Below are positions 43,101 through 57,357 of a stretch of 64,000 nucleotides of DNA, in pieces; position 1 is the first letter of the stretch, and each line of letters begins with the position of its first letter. The translations under genes and the position numbers were made by a program. The stretch is taken from assembly GCA_037043455.1 (NCBI GenBank), contig JAWPHD010004473.1, positions 62,001 to 126,000 on the forward strand, in the 5' to 3' direction. This DNA is from Cyrtodaria siliqua. Its lineage: Eukaryota; Mollusca; Bivalvia; Adapedonta; Hiatellidae. The notes below the pieces were generated by a model. It saw only the letters and a list, made by a program, of their open reading frames with translations. It did no database searches and had not been told where the DNA came from.

Positions 43101-46100
43101 ATGATACAAACATTAATCTTGGATTTATTTAATATTTGGAATCAAGTTTACATGAATATTGGTATGCCATTCTCTAGTCATCAAATTTCCTATAAAACGG
43201 TTCTAGTGACTGTAAACATCTAACCAATACCATATACCAAGCTTGTTCAAAGGGTGATCCTGGGGTCACATTTGGCCCCGCCGCAGGGGTCACATGTTTT
43301 ACATCGACTTATATAGATATATGGTATGTTGATAATCTTCACAAGGAAGAAATCTCACAGAATTTTAAAATGTATACAATAACTGTACCTATTCAATGAA
43401 CAACCAAATTTGCAATGTTTTCTTTTACTGAAATTATTAAAGTTTACTCAAATTTAAAATTGTTTAACAGATAAACATTGATTTCTGTTGTTACTTTCAG
43501 CCTTCCAACTCTGCTGGCAGACTTGGCTATCCGTGGCATCAGCGTGTGAATGAAGTACGAGATTTCATGAAGAAGGACTTATACATCACCCATCCTGCCA
43601 TGTACACCATTCTTTACCATTTTGAGTCTCAGTAAGTTTCCAATTTTTTATGATCTCGGCAGATTTTGGACCAGATTTGTCACCATTTTCTGAATGACTT
43701 GATCAATTCAATTAATTATTCATGTGTTGTTTTGGTAGTATAGTTGTCTAGACACCAGTACAACTCCAGTTTGAACTCCAGACTGAACAATGTTTCACAG
43801 GTAAATCATAATAAGTATCACTAATTTCAATGTAGATTTTACTATGGTTATTGTAAAGTGTATTATGTTTGCTAGATACATTGTAAAGTGTATTTTGTCT
43901 GCTAGGTACATGGTAACATGTATTGTGTCTGCTAGGTACATGGTAAATTGTACTGTGTCTGCTAGGTACATGGTAAAGTATTGTGTCTGCAAGGTACATT
44001 GTAAAGTGCATTGTGTTTGCTAGGTACATGGTAAAGTTTATTGTGTCTGCTATGTACATGGTAATGTGTATTGTGTCTGCTAGGTACATTGTAAAGTGTA
44101 TTGTGTCTGCTAGGTACATTGTAAATGTATTGCTAGGTACATGGTAAAGTGTATTGTGTCTGCTAGGTACATGGTAAATTGTACTGTGTCTGCTAGGTAC
44201 ATGGTAAAGTATTGTGTCTGCAAGGTACATTGTAAAGTGCATTGTGTTTGCTAGGTACATGGTAAAGTTTATTGTGTCTGCTATGTACATGGTAATGTGT
44301 ATTGTGTCTGCTAGGTACATTGTAAAGTGTATTGTGTCTGCTAGGTACATTGTAAATGTATTGCTAGGTACATGGTAAAGTGTATTGTGTCTGCTAGATA
44401 AATGATAAAGTGTATTGTGTCTGCTAAGTACATTGTAAAGTGCATAGTGTCTGTTATGTACATGGTAAAGTGTATTGTGTCTGCCAGGTACATGGTAATG
44501 TGTATTGTGTTTGCTCTGAACATGATAAAGTGTATTGTGTCTTCTAGGTACGTGGTAAAGTATGTTGTGTCTTCTTGGTACATGGTAAAGTGGATTGTGT
44601 CTTCTAGGTACATGGTAAAGTGGATTTTGTCTGCTAGGTACAATTTCGTTCTATTACTACTGTTATTTTCCTTCAAGGTATGGCAAATTCCGTCTGATTG
44701 ATATTCCGAAACTGAGGACTGTCATGCCAGTAACCATGGAAAACTTTCTAAAACATGTGCAGAAGTCTACAGAGGCTGGTGTTGAGAAATTGCGATACGA
44801 TTGGCTGCCGGAATGTTGTGCCATTATAGACATGCGACGAGATGATGTGGAAAAATGGATGCCTCAGGAGAATGGGGTATTTTGTCATAGTTTAAGAATT
44901 TAATGTACTTTATTTATGCAAATATGTTCAAAGTGACATAAAATATTTTAACATATACAATTACTGTAAGGTACCATTTTCATTTGCACCATGGAAGAAT
45001 CTGAGCTTCCAGTAATACATTACCACTTGTATTGAAAGACAATGTTTTTGAATGTATAAAAATGGAATTTGTGCGAAATTACTGTTATTTAAGTGGTCAT
45101 ATGCAATTTATTGTATAACATTCTGTGGGTGCAATATATAACATGACACCGGTAACTTAATTACCACTTCCTCTTTCTGCAGAAAATTTCATACAACAAA
45201 AAGTTCAGTAATGTATATGATACAAAAAATAAACTTTATCAGTAATCGTTCTAAACATAAAACGTACTGTTAAGGCTGATGTAAATTGATTTGTACGTTA
45301 GTAGTCATTTTGTAACGAAGTATTTGTTGCAGAGGATTGTAATTAATAAGGATTAATAGAGATTGTAACAGTTGCTGTCCTCACTTTTTCTTTATGGTAG
45401 AGGCCATTATATGGCGCAATAGATCATTAATTTAAAATTTTGTTCTAAATTGTGTAAATTGCACTATAGGCAAAGAAGCAATACTGAATAGTCGTCATTT
45501 AATTACAAATGAACATATATCTTAAATGGTTGAAATTTATCCTTCTAAAAGTGACCACTATTGAAAACCTAACTTCCATGAGGGAACTCTGAATGGAGGT
45601 GAAATTGTGCTTAAAAATAAATGGCAAATGAATGCAATCATCTAAATATAATTCAGGAGTTGAGACTTGAGAAGATGGACCACTTCTTCAACAGTGCAGC
45701 TACGCTTATGTCTAACCTGCTGCGGAGCTGCGTACAAAACTCTATATATGACCTTGTTGACCTTGTGGAGGAGTACTATGAGGGGAACCAGTATGACGGG
45801 GAATACAACATCATGAAGGACCTGGCCCTGCCAAGGAAAATACATCCGGTCACTCTGTTTATGGTTTGTATATACTTACCTTATGAGAATATGTTTGTGT
45901 GCATCTGGGTTTGTTGAATACTGCGTGATTCTCCCCCTTTGGGACTCCTTTTTAGCTCTGCTGGCCAAGGGCCAGCAGAGCTTATGGGATGGTGTGTTGT
46001 CCGTCTTCCGTCGTCCGTCGTCCGTCCGTCCGTTAACTTTTGCTTGTGTACACTCTAGAGGCCACATTTCTGATGCAATTATCATGAAACTTTGTCAGAA

Positions 46101-49100
46101 TGTTTGTTTCAATGAAATATCAGTCAAGTTCAAAAATGGGTCATGTGGGGTCAAAAACTAGGTCACTAGGTCAAATACTTGAAAAAAACTTGTGTACACT
46201 CTAGAGGTCATATTTGTTACCCAATCTTGATGAAACTTTGTCAAATTGTTTATCTTAATTATATCTTGATCAAGTTCGGAAATGGGTCACATGAAGTTAA
46301 GAACTAGGTCACTAGGTCAAATATTGGAAAAACCTTGTGTACACTCTAGAGGCCATATTTTTGACCCGAGCTTGATGCAACTTTGTCAGAATGTTTGTCT
46401 TAATTATATCTTGGTAAAGTTTGAAAATGGGTCACATGGGGTTAAAAACTAGGTCACTAGGTCAAATACTTGAAAAACCTTGTGTACACTCTAGAAGCCG
46501 TATTTCTGACCCAATCTTGATGAAACTTTGTCAAAATGTTTGTCTTAATTATATCTTGGTCAAGTTCAAAAATGGGTCACATGGTTTAAAAACTAGGTCA
46601 CTAGGTCAAACTTTGGAAAAACCGTATGTATACTCTAGAGGCCATGTTTTTGACCCGATCTTGATGCAATTTTGTCAGAATATTTGTCTCAATTATAGCT
46701 TGCTAAAGTTCGAAAAGGGGTCACACAGGGTCAAAAACTAGGTCACTAGGTCAAATACTTGAAAAACTTTGTGTACACTCTAGAGGCCATATTTCTGACC
46801 CGATCTTGATGAAACTTTGTCGACATGTTGTCTTAATTATATTTTGGTAAAGTTCGAAAATGGGTCCCATGGGGTCAAAAACTAGGTCACTAGGTCAAAT
46901 ACTTGAAAAACCTTGTGTACACTCTAGATGCCATATTTTTGACCAGATCTTGATGAAACTTTCTCAGATTGTTTATCTGAATTATATCTTGATCAAGTTT
47001 CAAAATGGGTCACATGGGATCAAAAAACTATGTCACTAGGTCAATATTGGAATTTGCTTGTGGGCACTCCAGAGGCCACAATTTTGACCCCTATTCAGCT
47101 CACCAGAGCACGGTACCGGATGGAGTAAACTTGAACAATCTTTTCAAAAACTAAAATGCCTAGCCCTAGAGCATTTATTGCTTTGCAGCATGTGATGGAC
47201 CTGTGACAATTCTGCCCTGTTCATCGGGAGCCTTACCCTGGGGGTCACATGTTAACATACAGTTATGTAAGCAATACTTGAAAAATCTATATGTCACAAA
47301 CAAGGCCTATAGCTTTCATATTTGGTATGTAGTACCATCTAGCATTTGCTATAAGCTTATGGTCCTCTACCAATTTTGTTCAAATGGTGACCCTGGGGTC
47401 ACATTTGGCCCCGCCCCGGGGGTCACAGTTTACATAGGCTTGTATAGGGAAAAACTTTAAAAAATCTCTGGAACTGCAAAAGTCAGAGGTTTAATATTTT
47501 GCATTTGTTATAAGCTTATGGTCCTCTACCAAGTTTGTTCAAATGGTGACCCAGGGGTCACATTTGGCCCCACCCCGGGGGTCACAGTTTTACATAGGCT
47601 TGTATAGGGAGAAATTGAAAAAAATCTTCTTCTCTGGAACCACATGGTACAGAGCTCTCATTTATTAGCTCTACTGGCCAAGGACCAGCAGAGCTTATGG
47701 GATGGTGTGTTGTCCGTCGTCCGTCCGTCCGTCCGTCGTCCGTTAACTTTTGCTTGTGTACACTCTAGAGGCCACATTTCTGATGCAATCATCATGAAAC
47801 TTTGTCAGAATGTTTGTCTCAATGAAATCTAGGTCAAGTTCGAAAATGGGTCATGTGGGGTCAAAAACTAGGTCACTAGGTAAAATATTGGAAAAACATT
47901 GTGTACACTCTAGAGGTCATATTTTTGACCCGAGCTTGATGCAACTTTGTCAGAATGTTTGTCTTAATTATATCTTGGTCAAGTTTGAAAATGGGTCACA
48001 TGGGGTTAAAAACTAGGTCACTAGGTCAAATACTTGAAAAACCTTGTGTACACTCTAGAAGCCGTATTTCTGACCCAATCTTGATGAAACTTTGTCAAAA
48101 TGTTTGTCTTAATTATATCTTGGTCAAGTTCAAAAATGGGTCACATGGTATTAAAAACTAGGTCACTAGGTCAAAGTTTGGAAAAACCGTGTGTACACTC
48201 TAGAGGCCATATTTTTTACCCGATCTTGATGAAACTTTGTCAGAATGTTTGTCTCAATGAAATCTCGGTCAAGTCAAAAATGGGTCATGTGGGGTCAAAA
48301 ACTAGGTCACTAGGTCAAATACTTGAAAAAACTTGTGTACACTTTAGAGGTCATATTTGTTACCCAATCTTGATGAAACTTTGTCAAATTGTTTATCTTA
48401 ATTATATCTTGATCAAGTTTGGAAATGGGTCACATGAAGTTAAAAACTAGGTCACTAGGTCAAATATTGGAAAAACCTTGTGTACACTCTAGAGGCCATA
48501 TTTTTGACCCGAGCTTGATGCAACTTTGTCAGAATGTTTATCTTAATTGTTTGTCTCAATGAAATCTCGGTCAAGTTCGAAAATGGGTCATGTGGGGTCA
48601 AAAACTAGGTCACTAGGTCAATTATTGGAAAAACCTTGTGTACACTCTAGAGGCCATATTTTTGACCCGAGCTTGATGCAACTTTGTCAGAGTGTTTGTC
48701 TTAATTATGTCTTGGTCAAGTTTGAAAATGGGTCACATGGGGTTTAAAACTAGGTCACTAGGTCAAATACTTGAAAAACCTTGTGTACACTCTAGAAGCC
48801 GTATTTCTGACCCAATCTTGATGAAACTTTGTCAAAATGTTTGTCTTAATTATATCTTGGTCAAGTTCAAAAATGGGTCACATGATGTTAAAAACTAGGT
48901 CACTAGGTCAAACTTTGGAAAAACCTGTTTGTACACTCTAGAGGCCATATTTTTGACCCGATCTTGATGAAACTTTGTCAGAATGTTTGTCTCAATGAAA
49001 TCTCGGTCAAGTTCAAAAATGGGTCACATGGTGTTAAAAACTAGGTCACTAGGTCAAACTTTGGAAAAACCGTGTGTACACTCTAGAGGCCATATTTTTG

Positions 49101-52100
49101 ACCCGATCTTGATGCAATTTTGTCAGAATATTTGTCTCAATCATAGCTTGCTAAAGTTCGAAAATGGGTCACACAGGGTCAAAAACTAGGTCACTAGGTC
49201 AAATACTTGAAAAACCTTGTGTACACTCTAGAGGCCATATTTCTGACCCGATCTTGATGAAACTTTGTCGAAATGTTGTCTTAATTATATTTTGGTCAAG
49301 TTCGAAAATGGGTCCCATGGGGTCAAAAACTAGGTCACTAGGTCACTAGGTCAAATACTTGAAAAACCTTGTGTACACTCTAGACACCATGTAGTACGAC
49401 TCGATTCATCAATGGTATAACAGCCAGTAGAGCGTTCACAGGCCCTCTTGGGCCTCTTGTTCTTGTTCTAGTTTTTCATTGTTTACTATTGGAAAAAATC
49501 CACCTTCCATCCAATATGGCCACCATTTTTACCATACAAAAATGTTTTTTTGTAGACGAATGATTTGCTGTTTCTAGTATATCCAATAAGCAAGGAAAAG
49601 TAATAGTGTAATTGTGCAGTTGTGTCAAGTAAACACAGAGCATGTTTCTTATAATATTCTGAGAATGGACAACCTCGAAATTATTAGTGATAGATTGCCA
49701 AAAAAGCATGTCCCTCGGATACGTATAACCTTTAAAATGTGTAAAGTCCACAGGTACAGAGAGTTACATCTCTCACATTTTGGCATGTGTTTAACCCTTT
49801 CGCTACCATAGTCGAAAACATTGATATTACGACCAGTGTAGGCCCAGATCAACATGCACGCTATGGGCAGGCTGATCAGGGTTTTCACTGTTCGCCACTT
49901 ACTAAGAATTGTTGTTTTCCATCACACTTTATATAAAACATTACCGGAAGGTTTAAATTAAAATTTTAGCAGACGACATATTAAAAATGGCGGCGAAAAG
50001 GGTTAAACTAAAGTTACAGAATGCCTAAGAAGGTACATCAGTATCTGCTTTGTCCCAATTTAATCTAAATTTCTTCCAATCCAAGAAATCAGTTTGTCTG
50101 CGGTCGAGGGATTAACGACATTGCATTGTAAACCTTCTTGCATCTCACTGCTGCGGGTTCGAATCCCGCTGGGAGCTGAACTTTTAAGTGAGAAAGTGTT
50201 GATTCTTACGGATGGCAGGAGGTATACAGTATTGGTTACACCCAGGAAAAATGGGGTGGTCTGCTTTTACCACAAAAACAACCGTCATAAAATGTGCTAA
50301 AAATTACATAAAACACTACTCAAACAAACAAAAAGAAACCAGTGACAACCTCCTTGTTATTTCAGACTGAAGACATGCAGAATGTGGAGGTGAAGTTCAA
50401 GCCGTCATTTCCCGATATCTGTGACTTTTTCTGTGCAATCATTGACTTTATGGTGATCAGTGTGTCTGAGTTACCGCGGATCGAGCATTTATTGTTTGAG
50501 GCGGTGGAGGACCTAGATATGACGATAATCAAAACCATCCTGGTGGAGGAGGGGCTGGTAGACCTGGCAAAGGACAGAATAAAGACTGTGATCTATGCCA
50601 ATAGTCATGGGCCAATGAGGTAAACATGTTTGCTTTAAAAAAATAATTCTTTGTTTAAATATGAAATTGAATAAAATTAATGTACATTAAATGGACACTG
50701 GGTGGGTGAACATGTACTGTTTTAACCTGAATTTAAAAAGCCACCCTTGTTAAACGTGATGAAGATTATTTATTGAAAATTGACCTGAACTTTTAAAGAC
50801 ACCTGTTTCGTTTGAAGGTAATACATTCTCCTTGCCTTAGAAGACTGGTTCACACCAGTTTAAGTACACTGTTCTCAAGTCTTTTTGTATGTTAAAGACT
50901 GGCTTTTGATTGTTTTTAGTCCTTTCATGACAAAATGCTCAATATACTCCTGATATAAATCACAATCCATCAATGGCTCATTCTTCAAACTTAAAAAATA
51001 CACACACAAAAAATTCTCCACTACAGAGAAAATTGTGCAAACACATGATTTAGCATTTTCTATATGTGCCTAAAACAAATAGTGTAAATAATATGATAGA
51101 GTATACGTAGTTTTTATGACGATATATAACACTACTGGTGAGAATAATTTCTCTAATTTTTTTTTTTATCAGGAAATCTTGTTTTCAACAAATTGATATC
51201 TTAGACTTTGAAGCCAGAACTCTCAATACATTAGTTCCTGCTTTGTCATATTTCAGTTATCGTTCCATCTATGAGCCCTACAATCATTTACTGTCAGAAG
51301 AGGCAGACAAGAAAGTGGACAAGTTCCTTAGTCGGGACAGATCTCTCCGGGAATGCACGCACGAGATTGAGAAGTTTAAAAAAATGGAGAATGCTGTTGC
51401 CTCGTTTCCTGTGTTTGTGCCCATGTACTTCTTCCTTCTTGATTGTTCCTATATAAATCAGGTATGGTTCCCTGTATGAGTAAATCAGGTATGGTTCCCT
51501 GTATGAATAAATCAGGTATGGTTCCCTGTATGAGTAGTGTTCCTATATAAATCAGGTATGGTTCCCTGTATGAGTATTGTTCCTATATAAATCAGGTATG
51601 GTTCCCTGTATGAGTAGTGTTGCTATATAAATCAAGTATGGTTCCCTGTATGACTAGTATTCCTTTATAAATCAGGTACAGTTCCCTATATGACTATTGT
51701 TCCTGTATAAGGCTGGTACAGTTCCCTGTAAGAGTTCCTATATAAATCAGGTATGGTTCCCTGTATCAGTAGTGTTCCTGTATAAATCAGGTACAGTCCA
51801 GGTATGACTATTGTTCATGTATAAAGCAGGTACAGTTCCCTGTAAGAGTATTGTTCCTACTTAAATCAGGTATGGTTCCCAGTATGACTATTGTTCCTAT
51901 GTAAATCAGGTATGGTTCCCTGTATGACTATTGTTCTTATATAAATCAGGTATGGTTCCCTCTATGACTAGTGTTCCTATATAATCAGGTATGGTTCCCT
52001 GTATGACTATTGTTCCTATAAAAATCAGGTATGGTTCCCTGTATAACTATTGTTTCTATATAAATTAGGTATGGTTTCCTGTATGACTAATGTTCCTATA

Positions 52101-55100
52101 TATAATCAGGTATAGTTCCCTGTTTGACTATTTTCCCTATATAAATCGGTTTGGTTCCCTGTATGACTAGTGTTCCTATATAATTCAGGTATGGTTCCCT
52201 GTATAACTATTCTTCCTATTTAAATCATGTAGGGTTTCCTGTACAACTATTGTTCCTATATAAATCGGGTACAGTTCGCTGTATGACTATTGTTCCTGTT
52301 TAAAGCAGGTACAGTTCCCTGTAAGAGTATTGTTCCTATATAAATCAGGTACAGTTCCCTGTATAACTATTGTTCCTATATAAATCAAGTACAGTTCCCT
52401 GTATAACTATTGTTCCTATATAAATCAGGTATGGCTCCCTGTATAACTATTGTTCCTATATAAATCAGGTATGATTTCCTGTATGACTATTGTTCCTATA
52501 TATATTAGATATGGTTCCCTCTATGACTAGTGTTCCTATATAAATCAGGTACAGTTCCCTGTATAACTATTGTTCCTATATAAATCAGGTATGATTTCCT
52601 GTATAACTATTATTCCTATATATTAGATATGGTTCCCTGTATAACTATTGTTCCTATATAAATCAGGTATGGCTCCCTGTATATCTATTGTTCCTATATA
52701 AATCAGGTATGATTTCCTGTATGATTATTGTTCCTATATATTAGGTATGGTTCCCTTTATATCTATTGTTCCTATATAAATCAAGTATGGTTCCCTGTAT
52801 AACTATTTTTCCTATATACATCAGTTATAGTTCCTGCTATGACTAGTGTTCCTATATAAATCAGGTATGGTTTCCTGTATGACTATTGTTCCTATATAAA
52901 TCAGGTATAGTTCCCTCTGTGACTAGTGTTCCTATATAAATCAGGTATGGTTTCCTGTAAATCAGGTACAGTTCCATGTACAACTATTGTTCCTATATAA
53001 ATCAGGTATGGTTCCCTGTATAACTATTGTTCCTATGTAAATCAGGTACAGACAGTTCCATGTACAACTATTGTTTCTATATAAATCAGGTATGGTTCCC
53101 TGTATGACTATTGTTCCTATATAAATAAAGTACAGTTCCCTGTACGACTGTTGTTCCTATATAAATCAGGTATGGTTCCCTGTACGAGTATTATTTATAA
53201 ATGAGGTATGGTTCTCTGTCAGAGTAATGTTCCTATATAATTGGGGTATGGTTCCCTCTACTGTACGACTTCTGTTCCTATATATAGCAGGTAGGGTTCC
53301 CTGTAACGGTTATGCTCATATATACATCAATTACTGTTATTTGAGTATGGTTTTCTGTAAGTGTAATGGTCCTATATAAATAAGATATGGTTCCATGTAA
53401 GAGTAATGTTCTTATATAAATCAGATATGGTTCCGTGTATAAATCAGATACAGTTCCCTGTAAGAGTAATGTTTCTATATAAATCAGGTTCGGGTCCCTG
53501 TAAGAGTAATGTTCCTATATAAATCAGGTTCGGGTCCCTGTAAGAGTAATGTTCATATATAAATCAGGTTCGGGTCCCAGTAAGAGTAATGTTCATATAT
53601 AAATTAAGTACTGTTCCCTGTAAGAGTAATGTTCCTATATAATTTGGGTTGTTCCCTGTAAGAATAATGTTCCTATATAATCAGGTATCAGGTACTCTTA
53701 AGAGTTATTTGTCATGTGTCCCACCTTAGTTTAGGTGATTGTGAGATGTACATCTTTGTCTCTTTCAGCCAAAAGCATTTACAGGTCTTCGATTAAGCTT
53801 TTTATATTTTCTTAATTAATCACAATCATGCTTTTCTGCATACATGCTTTCGTCAATGACCTAACTACGACACTGATAAAAAGGTATTAGATGTCCTTCC
53901 AGTACTTGTATTATTATGATCATTTTTAGCTCGACTATTCGAAGAATAAGAGAGCTTATGTAATCACCCCGGCATCGGCATCGGCGTCCCACATCAAGGT
54001 TTGCGTGTAAGCTGTGTTTACAAGTCTATATCTCTTATTACATTCCTTATCCTAGCACAACCAAATTTGGCCATGGGCTTCCTTATAGCATCATCTTAAG
54101 GGCTACATAAGCAATTTTGGTTCCTGTAACCCGTGGGCTCCAATGGAACCCAAATTATAATAGCCCATAAAATGTGTCCCATCCCACATCAAATTTTGCG
54201 TGTAAGTTGTGTTTACAAGTCTATATCTCTTACAATTCTTACCCTAGCACAACCAAATTTGGCCATTAGCTTCCTTATAGCATTATCGTAAGGGCTGCTT
54301 AAGTAATTTTGGTTCCTGTAACCCCTGGGCTCCCATGGAACCCAAATTCTGATAGCCCTTAAAATGTGTCTGTTTCACATCAAATTTTGCGTGTAAGCTG
54401 TGTTTACAGGTCTATATCTCTTACATTTCTTGTCCTAGCTGAACTAAGTTTTGGAACTAGTTTCCTGATAGTATGTTGTAAAGGGTTTGGTAAGTAATTT
54501 TGTCTTCTGCAAGTTCTGGGCTCCCATGGAAGCCAAATTGTGATGGCCCATAAAATGTGCAATAAAGGCAGATCTAGGTTTGCATGTAAGCATGAATATA
54601 TCTATAATTGTGGTTTGGGATTTCTTATAGCATTTTATGCATCTTATTCATACATCACCCATATTGGGGCATATTTATTTTTTTACATTTTTCTGTGTTT
54701 TTTTGGTCAATTCTTACACATAGCTTCTATATATGTGTTGCTCTTTCCACCCCCTGCCCCCTGCCTCTCCCCTGCACCGTCCCCCTCCCCACACACACTC
54801 GAAGTTTTTATTTTATTTTATTTTTTTACGTATTTCTGTGTTGTTTTGGTCAGTTCTTACACATAGCTATGTTGCCCCCTCCCCCACCCCCTCCTCCCAC
54901 CACACCCCCACGCTCGAGACTGGAATATTTTTATTGAATGTTTATTGTTTTTTGCATATATCTGTGTTGTTTTGGTCAATACTTACACATAGCTTCTGAC
55001 ACATATACGTTGCCTCCTCCAACCCACTCCCTGCCTCTCCACTCCCCCCACACTATCCCCCCACTCGAAACTTGATGTTTTTTTGTTTTTTTTACATATT

Positions 55101-57311
55101 TCTGTGTTGTTTTGTCAATTCTTACACATATCTATCATGCCCCCCCCCCACCCACCACCCGCCCCCCACTCGAATTATTTTTATTTTGTTTTTGTTTTAC
55201 CATATTTCTGTGGTATTTTGGTCCATTCTTACATAACTTCTTGCACATATATGTTGCCCTCCCCACCCTCGCCTCTCCCCCATCCCTACTCAAAACTCGA
55301 ATTTTTTATTTATTTTTTTACATATTTTTGTGTTGTTCTGGTGAATTCTTACATGGCTTCTTACACATATATGTTGCCCCCACTAACCCTACCACCCACC
55401 CCCATCCCACTCAAAACTCGAATATTTTTAATATATATTTTTAGATCACCTGAGCAGAAGGCTCAAGGTGATCTATTGGGATCATTCTTCGTCCGTCGTC
55501 CGTCCGTCGTCCGTCCGTCGTTAACTTTTGCTTCAAACGACTTCTTCTCAGAAACCGCCTGGCCAATTTTGACCAAACTTCACATGGGTGATCCTTAGGT
55601 GAATGTTTAATATTTTGCATTTGCTATTAGCGTATGGTCCTCTATCAAGTTTGTTCAAATGGTGACCCTTGTGTCTAATTTGGCCCCACCCTGGGGTCAC
55701 AGTTTTCCATAGATTTATATAGGAAAAAAATTAAAAAATCTTCTCCTGAAACTACAGGAGCCAGAGGTTAAATATTTTGCATTTACTATAAGATTATGGT
55801 CATTTACCAAGTTTGTTCTAATGGTGATCCTGGGGTTACATTTGGCCCCACCCCAGGGGTCACATGTTTTACATAGACTTGCATAGGGAAAAACTTAAAA
55901 AATCTTCTCCTGAAACTGCTTGAGCCAGGTGTTCAATATTTTGAATTTACAATAAGCTTTTAGTCCTCTACCAAGTTTGTTCAAATGGTGACCCTGTGGT
56001 TCCATTTGGCCCCGCCCCAGGGGTTACATGTTTTACATAGATGTGTATAGGGAAAAACTTAAAAAGTCTTCTTCTCTGAAACTGCTTGAGCCAGATGTTC
56101 AGTATTTTGCATTTGCTATAAGCTTATGATCCTCTACCAAGTTTGCTCAAATGGTGACCCTGGTGTCAAATATGGCCCCGCTTCGGGGGTCACAGTTTTA
56201 CATAGACTTATATAGGAAAAAAATAATCTTTGTCTCTGAAACTACAAGAGCCAGAGGTTTAATATTTTGCATTTACTATAAGATTATGGCCCTTAACCAA
56301 GTTTGTTCAAATGGTGACCCTGGGGTCATATATGGCCCCGCCCCAGGGTTCACAGTTTTACATAGACTTGCATAGGGAAAATATTAAAAAATCTTCTTCT
56401 CTAAAACTGCAAAAGCCAGAGGTTTAATATTTTGCATTTATTATGAGCTTATGGTCCTTTACCAAGTTTATTAAAATGGTGACCCTGGGATCACATTTGG
56501 CTCTGCCCCAGGGGTCACATGTTTTACATAGACTTGTATAGGGAAAAACTTAAAAAATCTTCTTCTCTGAAACCACAAGGCACACAGCTCTCATATATTA
56601 CATGTATCCCTGGGGTCACATTTAGCCATGCCCCAGAGGTTACACTCTAGCACCTTCATTTTGTATTTGATCTTTACCAAACTTTGTCAGTGTCTTTATA
56701 TCAATGTTGGTAAATGTACAACAGAGGCCAATTTTAACCAAACTTGCACAGATTGTATATGACCATAAGATTTCGAAAAAGTTTGATAATGGACCATTAC
56801 TGAGGTGATCGATATAGGGCCATCTTGGCCCTCTTGTTTTTTTTACATATTTCTGTATAGTTTTGGTCAATTCTTACACATAGCTATGTTGCGCCCCCCA
56901 ACTCCACCCCACATTGTTTTAGCCTTGTTTTCTGATGGTATATACTAGCTATATAATTTATTATTCTCTGAAAAATCGAATAGTCGAGCTGCGCTGTTCT
57001 CCGACAGCTCTTGTGTTAAGTACAGTTTATTGATGCTGATTATGTCCCTCTTCCAGTGGATGATAGACCGCGCCCGTCATCTTGTGAAGCGTATGGTAGA
57101 CCATGTCATGACCACGAGTGAGAAATTTAACCGCAGCATCTGTAAACAGTATGACAAGATTGTGAGGAGGATCACGGAGCAGTCCGAGAAGACAGATGAA
57201 CTCGTGGCTCAGATCAAATACGTGGAGAGTCTACGCGCTGGGGAACTACAGGAGTTAAAGGTATGTGATTGTGGTGATGATGATGGTGATGATGATGATG
57301 ATCACATGTTC

Positions 57312-57357
<46 letters not shown>

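Noticed and set aside
43748..44676. - strand ORFs of 200 and 111 codons with MYLADTIHFT repeats
   Set aside because: The 30-bp unit is a multiple of three, so frames stay open by chance; the units sit in an intron and several frames are open at once.
45621..45656. In-frame ATG upstream of exon 10 as an alternative start
   Set aside because: A good acceptor at 45656 and phase match with exon 9 place this ATG in the intron; upstream exons encode conserved dynein tail.
45883..49349. Many short + strand ORFs with the repeated peptide GSKTRSLGQILEKPCVHSRG
   Set aside because: They recur with the 145-bp core unit of the type-B elements, overlap in several frames and are broken at unit edges; they are by-products of the repeat.
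54540..55598. Pro-rich and Phe-rich ORFs of 88-171 codons
   Set aside because: They come from alternating C-rich and T-rich units of the type-D element, overlap in all three frames and run into the nested type-A element.
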